This document shows positions 25,453 to 34,298 of a stretch of DNA of 64,000 nt, piece by piece; position 1 is the stretch's first letter, and every line of letters begins with the position of its first letter. The DNA comes from Proteiniphilum sp. X52 (GTDB lineage: Bacteria; Bacteroidota; Bacteroidia; Bacteroidales; Dysgonomonadaceae). The position numbers and the translations under genes were made by a program. The notes beneath the pieces were generated by a model that saw nothing but the letters and a program-made list of their open reading frames with translations, did not search any database and was not told the origin of the DNA. The stretch is taken from assembly GCF_003712195.1 (NCBI RefSeq), contig NZ_RDSD01000011.1, positions 1 to 64,000 on the forward strand, written 5' to 3'.

Positions 25453-26283
25453 TTAGAACGCGGGTGTAGAGGGTTCTTCCACCGGCATGTGCGGCGCAAG
25501 CAGGATTAACCCTCCTACAGCGGCTGCACCTGCCACAATCCAGCCGGCAGTAACAGCATTCCGATTGACTATCTCTATATAAAATATGTCACCTCGTTGT
25601 TGAACATCACGGGATAAGAGGTCGTTTTTACTACCTGTTTTTATTATTTCCGAAATAAAAAATACATCTTCAAAAACAGTCTGACTTTTATCCCTGTCAT
25701 TGACAATGGTTAAATAGCTTCGAAATTTTAAAGGTGTATCTTCTTCGGTAAAATTGATAAAACGAACAGATGAGAGACCTATGTCCCGCTTCCGATACAG
25801 ATATGCAGGAATATCCAGATTCAAAATGCGCGACAACGCCATAGGCGAATAAACAACTTTAGAATGAGGAGGAACAAACAGATCACTCTGAGGTAACACA
25901 ACTCGCCCGGAAATACTTCCCGAAGAAGCACTGTAATTGGTATTTGAGAAATGAAAGGTCGTGGTACTTACATCGCCGTGAAAGCGTGCGTTATTATCTC
26001 TCAACTGCACAGCATAGTCTTCAGCAATAATCACTGAGCGCGACCAATCTACAAAAACCGGATCCTCCGACTCATTATGGATTTCATACACTACTTTCCC
26101 GCCCAAATCCTTGAATGAATAGTTTACAGATAAATCATTACGAGAGGTACGAAACGAACCATCCTGGTTCCGCAGTAACTCCTTTTCGTACGACTGAACG
26201 GTGGAATAATAGTAGGTCGTACAACCGGACGTCAATAATCCCAGACTGACAATTAAAAATAAAACGGCATTCTTTAAGATCAT
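25453..26283 (-). CDS. Lipoprotein of unknown function
   Basis: 276 residues from ATG 26283 (MILKNAVLFLIVSLG); the longer frame starts inside the exonuclease gene. Lipobox LTSGC with Cys at about residue 21. The middle is beta-rich (NYSFKDLGGKVVYEIHNES, VFVDWSRSVII) with one hydrophobic stretch near the C-terminus (WIVAGAAAVGGLILLA) and a Pro-rich tail. No family recognised. It sits between the exonuclease gene and truA in one direction. Confidence 0.75.
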   Translation of the reverse strand: MILKNAVLFLIVSLGLLTSGCTTYYYSTVQSYEKELLRNQDGSFRTSRNDLSVNYSFKDLGGKVVYEIHNESEDPVFVDWSRSVIIAEDYAVQLRDNNARFHGDVSTTTFHFSNTNYSASSGSISGRVVLPQSDLFVPPHSKVVYSPMALSRILNLDIPAYLYRKRDIGLSSVRFINFTEEDTPLKFRSYLTIVNDRDKSQTVFEDVFFISEIIKTGSKNDLLSRDVQQRGDIFYIEIVNRNAVTAGWIVAGAAAVGGLILLAPHMPVEEPSTPAF

Positions 26284-26314
26284 AGGGAAGTATTTTAATG
26301 TGCAAACAGCACGT

Positions 26315-27085
26315 TTAACCATTCATCCCACGAAGTCTGATTTTAGTAAGCGCCTGTTTGGTATTGAGCGGAAAATCGCCATCCATCATCCATGCGTAAT
26401 AACTCGGTTCGTTTTTGAGTACCTCTGCCACCGGTTTTCCCTTGTGTTTCCCGAAGTTAAAAACTTCCACTCCTTTCTCGTCATAGATAAATCGTCCGGC
26501 AAAGTCCACATTACTGTTGAAACTCGAATACTCCTTCGACAACTTTTCAATATCATTTTCCAGATCGGGATAGCGGTCGAGTTGCGATTTCAACACTTCG
26601 TAGGTCGCTATGGTATCAGCCTCGGCAGAATGCGCATTATCTAATTTTTTATTGCAATAAAAAGCATAAGCTGCTTCCAGGGTACGCTGTTCTTTTTTAT
26701 GGAAGATGATCTGCACATCTATAAATTTACGTTTGCTCATATCGAAATCCACGCCGGCGCGAAGGAATTCTTCCGCCAGCAGCGGCACATCGAACCGGCT
26801 CGAGTTGAAGCCGGCCAGATCACATCCTTCGAGTTGGTCGGCCAATGACCGTGCTACCTGTTTGAAAGTAGGGCAATCTTTCACGTCATCATCGGTGATG
26901 CCGTGAATAGCGGTAGCCTGTGGAGGGATAGGCTTTTCGGGATTGATGCGGCGTGATTTGACCTCCTCCTTGCCGTTGGGATACACTTTCAAGAATGATA
27001 TCTCCACAATGCGGTCGTGTATGATGTTAATCCCGGTCGTCTCCAAATCGAAGAAGACCAGAGGATTCTTAAGATTTAACTTCAT
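26315..27085 (-). CDS. DnaQ-type 3'-5' exonuclease
   Basis: DEDD-family exonuclease of the DNA polymerase III epsilon type. From ATG 27085, 256 residues. Motif ExoI FFDLETTG near 12-19, ExoII region CDLAGFNSSRFDVPLL, ExoIII region NAHSAEADTIATYEV (ExoIII-epsilon H...D). A C-terminal extension after 190 (VDFAGRFIYDEKGVEVFNFG, HKGKPVAEVL) resembles the DUF3820-like tail seen in Bacteroidales homologues. ATG 27103 would overlap dnaN by 8 bases; the internal Met gives the conserved MKLNLKNP start. Probably co-transcribed with dnaN; a proofreading or repair role is inferred. Confidence 0.9.
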   Translation of the reverse strand: MKLNLKNPLVFFDLETTGINIIHDRIVEISFLKVYPNGKEEVKSRRINPEKPIPPQATAIHGITDDDVKDCPTFKQVARSLADQLEGCDLAGFNSSRFDVPLLAEEFLRAGVDFDMSKRKFIDVQIIFHKKEQRTLEAAYAFYCNKKLDNAHSAEADTIATYEVLKSQLDRYPDLENDIEKLSKEYSSFNSNVDFAGRFIYDEKGVEVFNFGKHKGKPVAEVLKNEPSYYAWMMDGDFPLNTKQALTKIRLRGMNG

Positions 27086-27095
27086 CAGATTATCG

Positions 27096-28220
27096 TTAGT
27101 CATTCAACATCATCGGCATCAACAGCGTCAGCATATCCTCGTTTTCCTCTTTCTCGACAGGAAGGATCAACCCGGCCCGTGACGGATCGGAAAGTTCTAT
27201 GCGCACATCCGAGGAGGGTATATTATCAAGGATATCAATCAGGAAAGAGGCTTTAAATCCGATGTTCATCACATTCCCCTCGTAAGTGCAGGGTATGGTT
27301 TCTTCCGCAGTGGTCAGGAAATCGATATCCTGGGCGGTAATCACGATTTTATCTTCCGAGAGTTGGAATTTCACCAGGTTGCTGGCCGGATTGGAGAATA
27401 CAGCCACGCGTTTGAGCGCGTTGAGTAGTGTCAGGCGATCCAGTGTAAACGTGTTGGGATTGTTCTGCGGGATTACCGAGTTATAATTGGGGTAACGCCC
27501 CTCCACAAAGCGGCATACCATCTTGTAAGATGACATGGTGATATAAGCGTTGTTCTCATCGAACTTAATCTCCACCATGCCGGATTCTTTCGGAAGAAGT
27601 GATTTGAGCAGGTTCGCCGGCTTTTTTGGCAGGATAAATGATGAACGTCCTTCGCCCCTGGTCTCAGTAGTGGTCACACGAACCAGTTTGTGCCCGTCGG
27701 AAGCCACGAAAGTAAGGTCGTCGGTTGTAATATCAAAATAGATACCGTTCATCACCGGACGCAATTCATCGTCGGCGGTGGCAAAGACGGTCCGGTTGAT
27801 ACCTGAAAAGAGTGTATCGGCCTCCACGGTCAATGTAATAAATGAATCTTTAAGCGGCTTCGGCTCCGGATATTCATCCCCTTTCAGGCCTACAAAATTG
27901 TATTTCCCGTTATGATAATAGAGAAATATTTCCAGTGTTTCGTCGTTGATATCGAACGTGAGCGGCTGGTCGGGCAATTCACGCAAAGGGTCGAGCAGGT
28001 TCCGGGCATTGATGGCCAGGTTTCCTTCACCTTCCGCGCTATTCACCTCCACCGTTGTCTCCAACCGGGTTTCGTTGTCGGCTGCGGTAAGTGAGAGTGT
28101 GTTACCTTTCAGATCGAGCAAAAAGCAGTCGAGAATAGGCAATGTGTTCTTGGAATTAATAACTCTGCTTATGGCCTGCAAGTGACTCAACAGTGCGGCG
28201 CTTGATACTACAAACTTCAT
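27096..28220 (-). CDS. dnaN: DNA polymerase III beta subunit (sliding clamp)
   Basis: Ring-shaped processivity factor of DNA replication. 374 residues from ATG 28220 (MKFVVSSAALLSHLQ), normal length; the longer frame begins in the leader. Three clamp domains follow: NTLPILDCFLLDLKGNTLSLTA, then VFATADDELRPVMNGIYFDI, then GFKASFLIDILDNI, and the usual C-terminal LLMPMMLND. Downstream in the same direction are the exonuclease, a lipoprotein and truA. dnaA is not nearby. Confidence 0.98.
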   Translation of the reverse strand: MKFVVSSAALLSHLQAISRVINSKNTLPILDCFLLDLKGNTLSLTAADNETRLETTVEVNSAEGEGNLAINARNLLDPLRELPDQPLTFDINDETLEIFLYYHNGKYNFVGLKGDEYPEPKPLKDSFITLTVEADTLFSGINRTVFATADDELRPVMNGIYFDITTDDLTFVASDGHKLVRVTTTETRGEGRSSFILPKKPANLLKSLLPKESGMVEIKFDENNAYITMSSYKMVCRFVEGRYPNYNSVIPQNNPNTFTLDRLTLLNALKRVAVFSNPASNLVKFQLSEDKIVITAQDIDFLTTAEETIPCTYEGNVMNIGFKASFLIDILDNIPSSDVRIELSDPSRAGLILPVEKEENEDMLTLLMPMMLND

Positions 28221-28231
28221 ATGATTAAAAA

Positions 28232-28252
28232 TTAGACCCAAGAGCCAAGAAT
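28232..28252. repeat. Three heptads directly before dnaN
   Basis: On the minus strand ATTCTTG, GCTCTTG, GGTCTAA, in the same phase and nearly the same order as the array before mgsA at 37773-37814. The last unit ends 11 bases before the dnaN start codon. Confidence 0.6.
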
Positions 28253-28330
28253 CATGACACAAGCGTTGTTGATATCTGTGTGTGTGAACTCGTATCTCAG
28301 GAGCGTTGCATTTGTTTATTGATTTTTCAG

Positions 28331-28338
28331 CAAATATA
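28331..28338 (-). promoter_or_regulatory. -7 element of dnaN
   Basis: TATATTTG on the minus strand, 110 bases before the dnaN start, giving a leader of about 100 bases that includes the three heptads. No clear -33 element. Confidence 0.6.
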
Positions 28339-28388
28339 TAAAATTATCCCGCTGCATCGACTCTTTTCCCGATAAATTTTCGACACCT

Positions 28389-28470
28389 GTTCAAAATTCA
28401 GGATTCCAAATTCAAGATTCAATATTTCAAAATTTCATGATTTAGTTTTCATTTTCAATTTTCAATTAAC
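28389..28470. repeat. Degenerate heptad array between xerD and dnaN
   Basis: Five exact units GTTCAAA, ATTCAGG, ATTCCAA, ATTCAAG, ATTCAAT (28389-28423), then a decayed AT-rich tail with TTTTCAA repeats to about 28470. The bases from there to 28536 are AT-rich without a gene. Confidence 0.8.
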
Positions 28471-28536
28471 AAAATAACCTTCCCTCCATTCCACATTATT
28501 ACATTATACATTATTCTCATTGACATATTATTCTCA

Positions 28537-29427
28537 TCAACTTCTCGGATGATGTTCGATGATCTCCTGTCGGAGAAAATGCCGGTCGATATGAGTATAG
28601 ATCTCGGTAGTAGTGATCTTCTCATGACCCAACATCTCCTGGATCACCCTTATATTGGCGCCTCTCTCGAGCAGATGGGTGGCAAACGAATGACGAAAAA
28701 CGTGCGGGCTGATCTTTTTTTGCAAACCCACTTCTTCGGCATACCGCTTGATATAATAAAAAACCGTGACCCGGGAGATGGCTTTGCCACGTGAGCTGAC
28801 AAAGAGAATATCTTCATTTCCTTTCTGGATGGGAATCTGATTCCGATAGTAAAGCCAGTCACGGATCTTCTGTATGGCCACATCGGAAATGGGTACCAGC
28901 CGCTGTTTACCTCCCTTTCCCTCCACACGGATAAAACCTTCGTTGAAAAAGAGATTCGAAAAGCGGAGGCTGGTCAGTTCTGATATACGAAGTCCGCAGC
29001 TGTACAATGTTTCAATAATAGCGTAGTTTCGGGTGCCTTCGGCTGACGACACATCTATGGCTGCCAGTAACGCGTCGATCTCCTCCACTGACAAAACCAC
29101 CGGAAGCTTCAGGCCGATCTTGGGTGCTTCCAGCAATTCGGCGGGATCATCCCTCCGGATCTTGTCCAGCAAAACAAAGCGGAAAAATGATTTCAAGCCC
29201 GAAATGACACGGGCTATGGAGCGGGGCGAAATGTCCTTATCATGCAGTTCGGAAAGAAACTCTTCCAGATGAGCGGTCTGAACCGATTTTATATCGATCT
29301 CTTTGTTTTCCATGAAATCAAGCAATTTCTCCAGATCGGTCATGTAGGCATCAATGCTATTGGCCGACAATCCTTTCTCCAGCAGAAGATAGCGCTTATA
29401 TTTTTCGATCTTCGGATCCAGCTTCAT
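28537..29427 (-). CDS. xerD: Tyrosine recombinase XerD
   Basis: Site-specific recombinase that resolves chromosome dimers at dif with XerC. 296 residues. N-terminal SAM-like core-binding domain (1-105), catalytic domain from about 110. Active-site residues: Arg147 (GLRISEL), Lys171, His242 and Arg245 (SPHVFRHSFATHLL), His268 (LGHEKI) and nucleophile Tyr277 (TEIYTH). The full-length XerD-type layout argues against an integrase on an element. Its start follows the histidine kinase stop by 1 base, so it is probably co-expressed with that operon. Confidence 0.95.
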   Translation of the reverse strand: MKLDPKIEKYKRYLLLEKGLSANSIDAYMTDLEKLLDFMENKEIDIKSVQTAHLEEFLSELHDKDISPRSIARVISGLKSFFRFVLLDKIRRDDPAELLEAPKIGLKLPVVLSVEEIDALLAAIDVSSAEGTRNYAIIETLYSCGLRISELTSLRFSNLFFNEGFIRVEGKGGKQRLVPISDVAIQKIRDWLYYRNQIPIQKGNEDILFVSSRGKAISRVTVFYYIKRYAEEVGLQKKISPHVFRHSFATHLLERGANIRVIQEMLGHEKITTTEIYTHIDRHFLRQEIIEHHPRS

Positions 29428-29428
29428 T

Positions 29429-31951
29429 TTACTTTTCGTCGATCTCTTTTCTGAGAGTTGTTGCCTCTTCGAGGTGTTCTTCGATTTTATTCAGCACAAA
29501 AGATTCCTCATTTTCCGATAGGATCTCCCCTTTTTCCAATTTCACCATCAGGTCAATCAAGGGCTTATTTCCCATTAACCGGAACAGGGGCAATATCTTG
29601 TGAATGATTCCCTGAGCGGCCTTTTTCTCTTTTTTCAGGAAAGCTTCTTCCAGTTGAACGCGACACTCTCCCGTTTCATTGATAAACAATTGCAAAATGG
29701 CCGCGGAAGCCTGTTTGTCTTCACTCACGAATTCGATCAACGCCCTGGCTCCCTTTTCTTCGTCGAAAGATTGGTTTTCTTCCGGCATAAAGTCCTCCTC
29801 TTCGGGATTTCCATTCCCCACATAGTGCCGGATAATACTGTATAACCTGTCGGAAGTGAACGGTTTAAAAAGAAAATCGGTAAATCCGGCAGACTGCATC
29901 TTTTCTTTCGATATATCCGATCTGGCGGATAACCCTATTACAGGCATATTTTTCACCTGCTCGCTCCCTAAACGACGAATCTTTTCCACCAGTGTCAATC
30001 CGTCGGTCCCGGGCATCTGAATATCCATAAACAGGATATCAAAGGAAGACGATTGAAGAAGCGGTAACACCTTATCGGGGTTAATTTGCGTCACGCTCTT
30101 TATGTTCTTCTTGGCAAGCATCTCCGAAGTCATCGCCAACTGAACAGGGTCATCATCCACAAGAAGCACAGAAACACCTTCAAGGTCCTGTTGGCGTATC
30201 TCAGGCTTGCCACCGCTTTCAACCTGTATCTCTCCTTTTGCATCTTTGAGAGGAATCTCCACAATGAATTCAGCTCCTTCCCCTTTGCGGGAATTGAGAC
30301 GGATAGTCCCATTCAATGCCTCAATAAACCCTTTGGTGATAGCCAACCCCAGACCACTTCCCTCCTCACCGAGAGGGTTGTCCAGTTGCTTGAATTCCTG
30401 AAAGATAATCTGTTGATCAGCGTCATCGATTCCCTCACCGGTATCGGTGACTGAAAACAGAAGACGTTTCAGGGAGTCATCGTCCTTTAACCAGGCCCTG
30501 ACCCGGACACTACCCTCCGACGTGTATTTTACCGCATTGGAGATAATATTATTCATAATCTGGCGTATCATATAGAGATCACCATACACAACCAATTGTT
30601 CAGGCAGATTATTTTCAACACGGTATTCCAGGCCTTTCCTTGAAGCCAGCGGCCCGAAGCCTGAAGCCGTATTTTCTATAAGACCGTACAGGCTGAAATT
30701 CGACTCCTTCAACTGCCAGCTTCCTTCTTCCAACTTATGATAGTCCAGCAATGCGGATGCAAGCTCCAGGATTTGTTCTCCCGAGTTTTTCATATTGTTA
30801 AGGTAAGCCTCGTTTTTCCGATCGCCGCGCATATCCATCAACTCGATGAATCCGAGGATTGAACTCATGGGCGCCTTGATATCGTGCGATATGGTGAGCA
30901 TCAGTTTTTCACGTGAGGCGAGTAAATCGGAAATACGTTTATTAGACGCTTCCAGTTGTCTTCTATAGCGCTGGCTTTTGTTAATATCCACCAGAAAGAG
31001 TATGGCGAAAACAAATGCGATAAGCAACGCCAGACAGAAAGCGATAAACATGGTACGTTGAGAGCCGGCGATAGTCTGTTCTTTCGCCTTAAGGAGCTGA
31101 AGCGACCTTTCTAACTCCTCTTGTTCAATTCCCTTCAACAATTCGTCAATACGTGAAGTAAGCATCTGGTTGGTCTGGCTCATCAACTCCTGACGGGCAA
31201 GATAGGCTAATTGAAATTGTCTTTGCCGCTCCAGATCGAGCCTCTCCGAATAACGCACCTTGTTGACAATAGTATCCACGATCAGTTTAAGCTCGTGATC
31301 CGAAACAATCGACCTCTTTTCAATCACCACGGTGGAGTCGACACGGGCTACAAATACGTCCCGTACACGATCCATAAAACCTCTCCGGTTACCGGCCACC
31401 ACACTTGTGTCACTTTTATTGGCATCCGCGCTGTTCAGATTCTTACTCTCCAAATAATCGGTTATCTCCTGATTCAATTTCAGCGGCACATAACTGCTTT
31501 CGTATTGCATCACGATTCTCGGAGCACGGCGGAAGGAATCGAGCAACACAGCGATTTCCTGGAGGTTTTCCCTTTTCCTGTCCACCAACAATTGTATGGT
31601 ATCCAACTTCTCTATGCGTGATGAATCGGCCGCCACCTGTTTCAACTCATCAAGGTTGGTTCTGATCTTGGGAGTTATAGAATCGTACTTCTGGAAATAC
31701 TGTTCCGCGTTTTCCGCGTTCATCAGGTTTTGCCCGCTCTCAATCTCATAAAGCATGGAAAGCGTGTTTCCCACAATCAGTAATTCCGGCATCTCTTCGC
31801 CTTTGATCCGGGTATTGGAATATTTCACCAGATTATTATAGAGAGAAACAAGACCTAAGGCCATGACTGCCACCACCAGCAGATATCCGATAATAACGGT
31901 AAATTTGATCTTTAATGAACTTTGTTTTCTATTTTCAGGTAATGAGCGCAT
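29429..31951 (-). CDS. Hybrid sensor histidine kinase with receiver and HPt domains
   Basis: 840-residue inner-membrane sensor. Transmembrane segments at about 16-38 and 301-321 enclose a 260-residue helical periplasmic sensor domain. Then HisKA with His356 in LTISHDIKAPMSS, HATPase with N box NNIISNAVKYT near 467-477 and G boxes DTGEGIDDAD and GSGLGLAITKG, a receiver domain (about 593-712) with phospho-acceptor Asp643 in FMDIQMPG and Lys696, and a C-terminal HPt-like bundle with a candidate His784 (GIIHKILPLF). A full phosphorelay to the upstream regulator is therefore possible. Genes are 8 bases apart. Confidence 0.94.
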   Translation of the reverse strand: MRSLPENRKQSSLKIKFTVIIGYLLVVAVMALGLVSLYNNLVKYSNTRIKGEEMPELLIVGNTLSMLYEIESGQNLMNAENAEQYFQKYDSITPKIRTNLDELKQVAADSSRIEKLDTIQLLVDRKRENLQEIAVLLDSFRRAPRIVMQYESSYVPLKLNQEITDYLESKNLNSADANKSDTSVVAGNRRGFMDRVRDVFVARVDSTVVIEKRSIVSDHELKLIVDTIVNKVRYSERLDLERQRQFQLAYLARQELMSQTNQMLTSRIDELLKGIEQEELERSLQLLKAKEQTIAGSQRTMFIAFCLALLIAFVFAILFLVDINKSQRYRRQLEASNKRISDLLASREKLMLTISHDIKAPMSSILGFIELMDMRGDRKNEAYLNNMKNSGEQILELASALLDYHKLEEGSWQLKESNFSLYGLIENTASGFGPLASRKGLEYRVENNLPEQLVVYGDLYMIRQIMNNIISNAVKYTSEGSVRVRAWLKDDDSLKRLLFSVTDTGEGIDDADQQIIFQEFKQLDNPLGEEGSGLGLAITKGFIEALNGTIRLNSRKGEGAEFIVEIPLKDAKGEIQVESGGKPEIRQQDLEGVSVLLVDDDPVQLAMTSEMLAKKNIKSVTQINPDKVLPLLQSSSFDILFMDIQMPGTDGLTLVEKIRRLGSEQVKNMPVIGLSARSDISKEKMQSAGFTDFLFKPFTSDRLYSIIRHYVGNGNPEEEDFMPEENQSFDEEKGARALIEFVSEDKQASAAILQLFINETGECRVQLEEAFLKKEKKAAQGIIHKILPLFRLMGNKPLIDLMVKLEKGEILSENEESFVLNKIEEHLEEATTLRKEIDEK

Positions 31952-31959
31952 ATTGTTCT

Positions 31960-33270
31960 TCAGTTGTTGATAATGACGTTATACAGCTTCATCTTGTTAT
32001 AAAGTGTTTTCCTGTCAATATTCAGTATGGAGGCTGCCATAGTTTTATTACCTTTGGCCAGTTCCAGTGCCTCCATGATCTTTTCTTTTTCGTAATATTC
32101 CTTGCGAAGGCCCTGTATTGGGTTCAATAGTTGCGAGCGGTTATTATTTTTTGCTCCCTTTCCGAACAACTCCGGAATAATGGATGGAGGAATGGTTGTC
32201 TCGTCGGTAAGCAAGGCGGCTTTTATGATACAGTTCTTCAATTCCTGTATATTCTCCGGCCAAGCATAACCGGCCAGCCGGTCCAGCACGGCCGGATCAA
32301 TGGTGTCTATCTGTTTGTCGAGTGTAGCGTTGGCAAACCGGAGAAAATGATTGGCAAGGAAGATGATTACCTCTTTTTTATCTTTCAGGGTAGGCAACAC
32401 GATACAATCCTGTATCACCAGATTATAAAGTTTTGGAATAAGGCGCTTCTGCAATTCCTCTTTCCGCATCTCCGAACTCATGATCACTTGGGTAAAATCA
32501 TCGTCTTTTTTTTGTCTGGTGAGGATGTTCAACAACTCATCCTGCTGGTTGATATCGAGATAGGCTATTTGCCGTATGTACAGCAGCCCCCCTTTTGCTT
32601 CAAGAAATTTCCGCATAAGGGGTGACTTGTGATCACTTCTATCAGACAATTTACGGTAGGAATTTACCACATCGGCAGATTTATCATTATCGAGAATTAC
32701 CAATGGTTTCGGCAAGTGGGTGCCTTTTTCGTAGATATATTTTACTGCAGAGAGTTTTCCTGTCCCCCGGTCACCAAGGATTAACCGGTGTTGGTCATTT
32801 TCTATAATATGGTCGAGTTGTTTGTAGAGTTGCTTGTATTCCGCACCCGGGAACTTGATGAAATCATCGGAAAAGCCTTTTTGTTTCAACATCCGTTCCT
32901 GACGAAGAATGGCTTCATCGATTTTTTTGAAAAGTTGCTCCGGTTCGATCGGCTTGGAAATATAATCTACCGCGCCCGATTTCATCGACTCGACTGCCGA
33001 CTCTATGTCAGCATAACCGGTCATCATGATCACCAGTATATCCGAATCATATTTCTTTACCCAGGCAAGAAAACTGAAGCCGTCGGCATCGGGCATCCTT
33101 ATATCGCTCAGGATCAAATCAAACGGTTGCTCCTTCACCTTCTGCTTTGCTTCCAAAACATTGATGGCTGTTTCCACGCTGAACCCTTTCTTTACTAACC
33201 AAGATTTCAGCATCAGACAAACAGTCAGATTGTCGTCAATAACGAGTATATTCCTGTTTACATTATCCAT
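31960..33270 (-). CDS. NtrC-shaped response regulator with degenerate AAA+ domain
   Basis: 436 residues in the order receiver, AAA+-like, Fis-type helix-turn-helix. Receiver: Asp12, Asp13, phospho-acceptor Asp56 (LSDIRMPDADG) and Lys107. The central domain keeps a Walker A-like GDRGTGK at 166-172. The GAFTGA loop that contacts sigma-54 is missing, and the Walker B site reads GGLLYIRQI instead of the usual GGTLFLDEI, so the acidic pair is lost. The Fis-type helix-turn-helix (KGNKTMAASILNIDRKTLYN) is intact. It is likely a DNA-binding regulator that does not need sigma-54. Partner kinase follows immediately. Confidence 0.9.
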   Translation of the reverse strand: MDNVNRNILVIDDNLTVCLMLKSWLVKKGFSVETAINVLEAKQKVKEQPFDLILSDIRMPDADGFSFLAWVKKYDSDILVIMMTGYADIESAVESMKSGAVDYISKPIEPEQLFKKIDEAILRQERMLKQKGFSDDFIKFPGAEYKQLYKQLDHIIENDQHRLILGDRGTGKLSAVKYIYEKGTHLPKPLVILDNDKSADVVNSYRKLSDRSDHKSPLMRKFLEAKGGLLYIRQIAYLDINQQDELLNILTRQKKDDDFTQVIMSSEMRKEELQKRLIPKLYNLVIQDCIVLPTLKDKKEVIIFLANHFLRFANATLDKQIDTIDPAVLDRLAGYAWPENIQELKNCIIKAALLTDETTIPPSIIPELFGKGAKNNNRSQLLNPIQGLRKEYYEKEKIMEALELAKGNKTMAASILNIDRKTLYNKMKLYNVIINN

Positions 33271-33301
33271 AGAAGAATATTACATGCAACATACCGGGAT
33301 T

Positions 33302-33646
33302 TTATAGTTTATTTTTCTCCTTTTCCAACTCCCGGGGTATCATAACAGCCGCATAGAGCAGAAATATTGCTGCTATGATCATTGCCAGTACCCACTCATT
33401 ACGTCCCCTGAACATCAGAAAAGTCGCCACAATCATCGATATGCATGAAAACAGCTGAAAATTAAACAACCTCTTACCACGTATACTTTTTCCCGGATAG
33501 GGGTTTGTGAAAGTGATGGCAGAGAAAACTGCCACGGACAAAGCCATTATCCAAGGTGCCACAGCAGGTGTGAAAAGATAGAATACCGCTGATAATAAAA
33601 TCAAAATACCGGAAATCCAAAATAGAATATCTTTTACGCGATGCAT
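33302..33646 (-). CDS. Small integral membrane protein of unknown function
   Basis: 114 residues with four predicted membrane helices (about 6-25, 30-47, 63-80, 85-104) and a charged C-terminal tail. It has no motif I recognise. It lies between the DivIC-like gene and the response regulator, same direction, with gaps of 96 and 31 bases. Confidence 0.7.
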   Translation of the reverse strand: MHRVKDILFWISGILILLSAVFYLFTPAVAPWIMALSVAVFSAITFTNPYPGKSIRGKRLFNFQLFSCISMIVATFLMFRGRNEWVLAMIIAAIFLLYAAVMIPRELEKEKNKL

Positions 33647-33742
33647 TGTATATGCGCTAATTATTTGTAAAATATCAACCAGAACCCGATTATGGTCTTA
33701 CAAATATATTACTTTTTTTTGATTATTCACCTTAATCCCTTC

Positions 33743-34057
33743 TTACTTATTTTCTTTAATGATAAAAATCTCTTCATTTTCCTTTTTCATGAGATAATTT
33801 TCCCGCGCAAATTTCTCAAGGTCTTCTTTATTGGATTGAAGCTCATTCAGCTTTTCCGTATCTGTCTCTGTCTGTTCCCGGTAAAATTCGATCTGGGATT
33901 CAAGGTCTTTTATTTGAGCCTCATATTTCATTCTTTTGGTAACACTACTGTCACTGAAGAAAAAGAGCATCGCGATCAGCACAAGAAGAATGATAATCTG
34001 ATAGACAGTAAGTCCCAGAATTCTTCCTGATCCGAATTTCTTTGTATTTTTATTCAT
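33743..34057 (-). CDS. DivIC/FtsB-family septum formation initiator
   Basis: 104 residues from ATG 34057 (MNKNTKKFG); the longer frame covers the promoter. One membrane helix (about 17-36), then a coiled coil (TKRMKYEAQIKDLESQIEFYREQTETD as a region, residues 42-80) and a C-terminal block LEKFARENYLMKKENEEIFII, typical of this divisome family. It acts with FtsL and FtsQ in cell division. First gene of the cluster that continues to xerD. Confidence 0.88.
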   Translation of the reverse strand: MNKNTKKFGSGRILGLTVYQIIILLVLIAMLFFFSDSSVTKRMKYEAQIKDLESQIEFYREQTETDTEKLNELQSNKEDLEKFARENYLMKKENEEIFIIKENK

Positions 34058-34080
34058 TGTTACACAACTTTTAAGCACTA

Positions 34081-34088
34081 CAAAAATA
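34081..34088 (-). promoter_or_regulatory. -7 element of the DivIC-like gene
   Basis: TATTTTTG on the minus strand, 23 bases before the start codon at 34057. No good -33 element. Confidence 0.6.
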
Positions 34089-34151
34089 GCTTCTTTTTTC
34101 GAATTGTGCGAACCATTGCAGCGAAATAAATATAAAATATCCATTCTACCT

Positions 34152-34184
34152 TTTGGGGAAATTGAACAAAATAAAGTACCTTTA
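34152..34184 (+). promoter_or_regulatory. Promoter of the C69 peptidase gene (TTTG-N21-TACCTTTA)
   Basis: TTTG at 34152-34155 and TACCTTTA at 34177-34184 (one mismatch to TAnnTTTG), spaced 21 bases. Leader of about 108 bases to the start at 34299. Confidence 0.6.
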
Positions 34185-34298
34185 CGCTCAAGTTAAGAAA
34201 TTAAAAAAAAGTATGAACCGAGCATGATAATTGTTCTCACACAAGAACACGATTAAAAGCGAGTTCGATATACCGAAATAAAAAAATAAAATAATCAT

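Noticed and set aside
28537-29427. Integrase of an integrated element
   Set aside because: Length, full XerD layout and the housekeeping neighbourhood, with no attachment-site repeats seen, indicate the chromosomal XerD.
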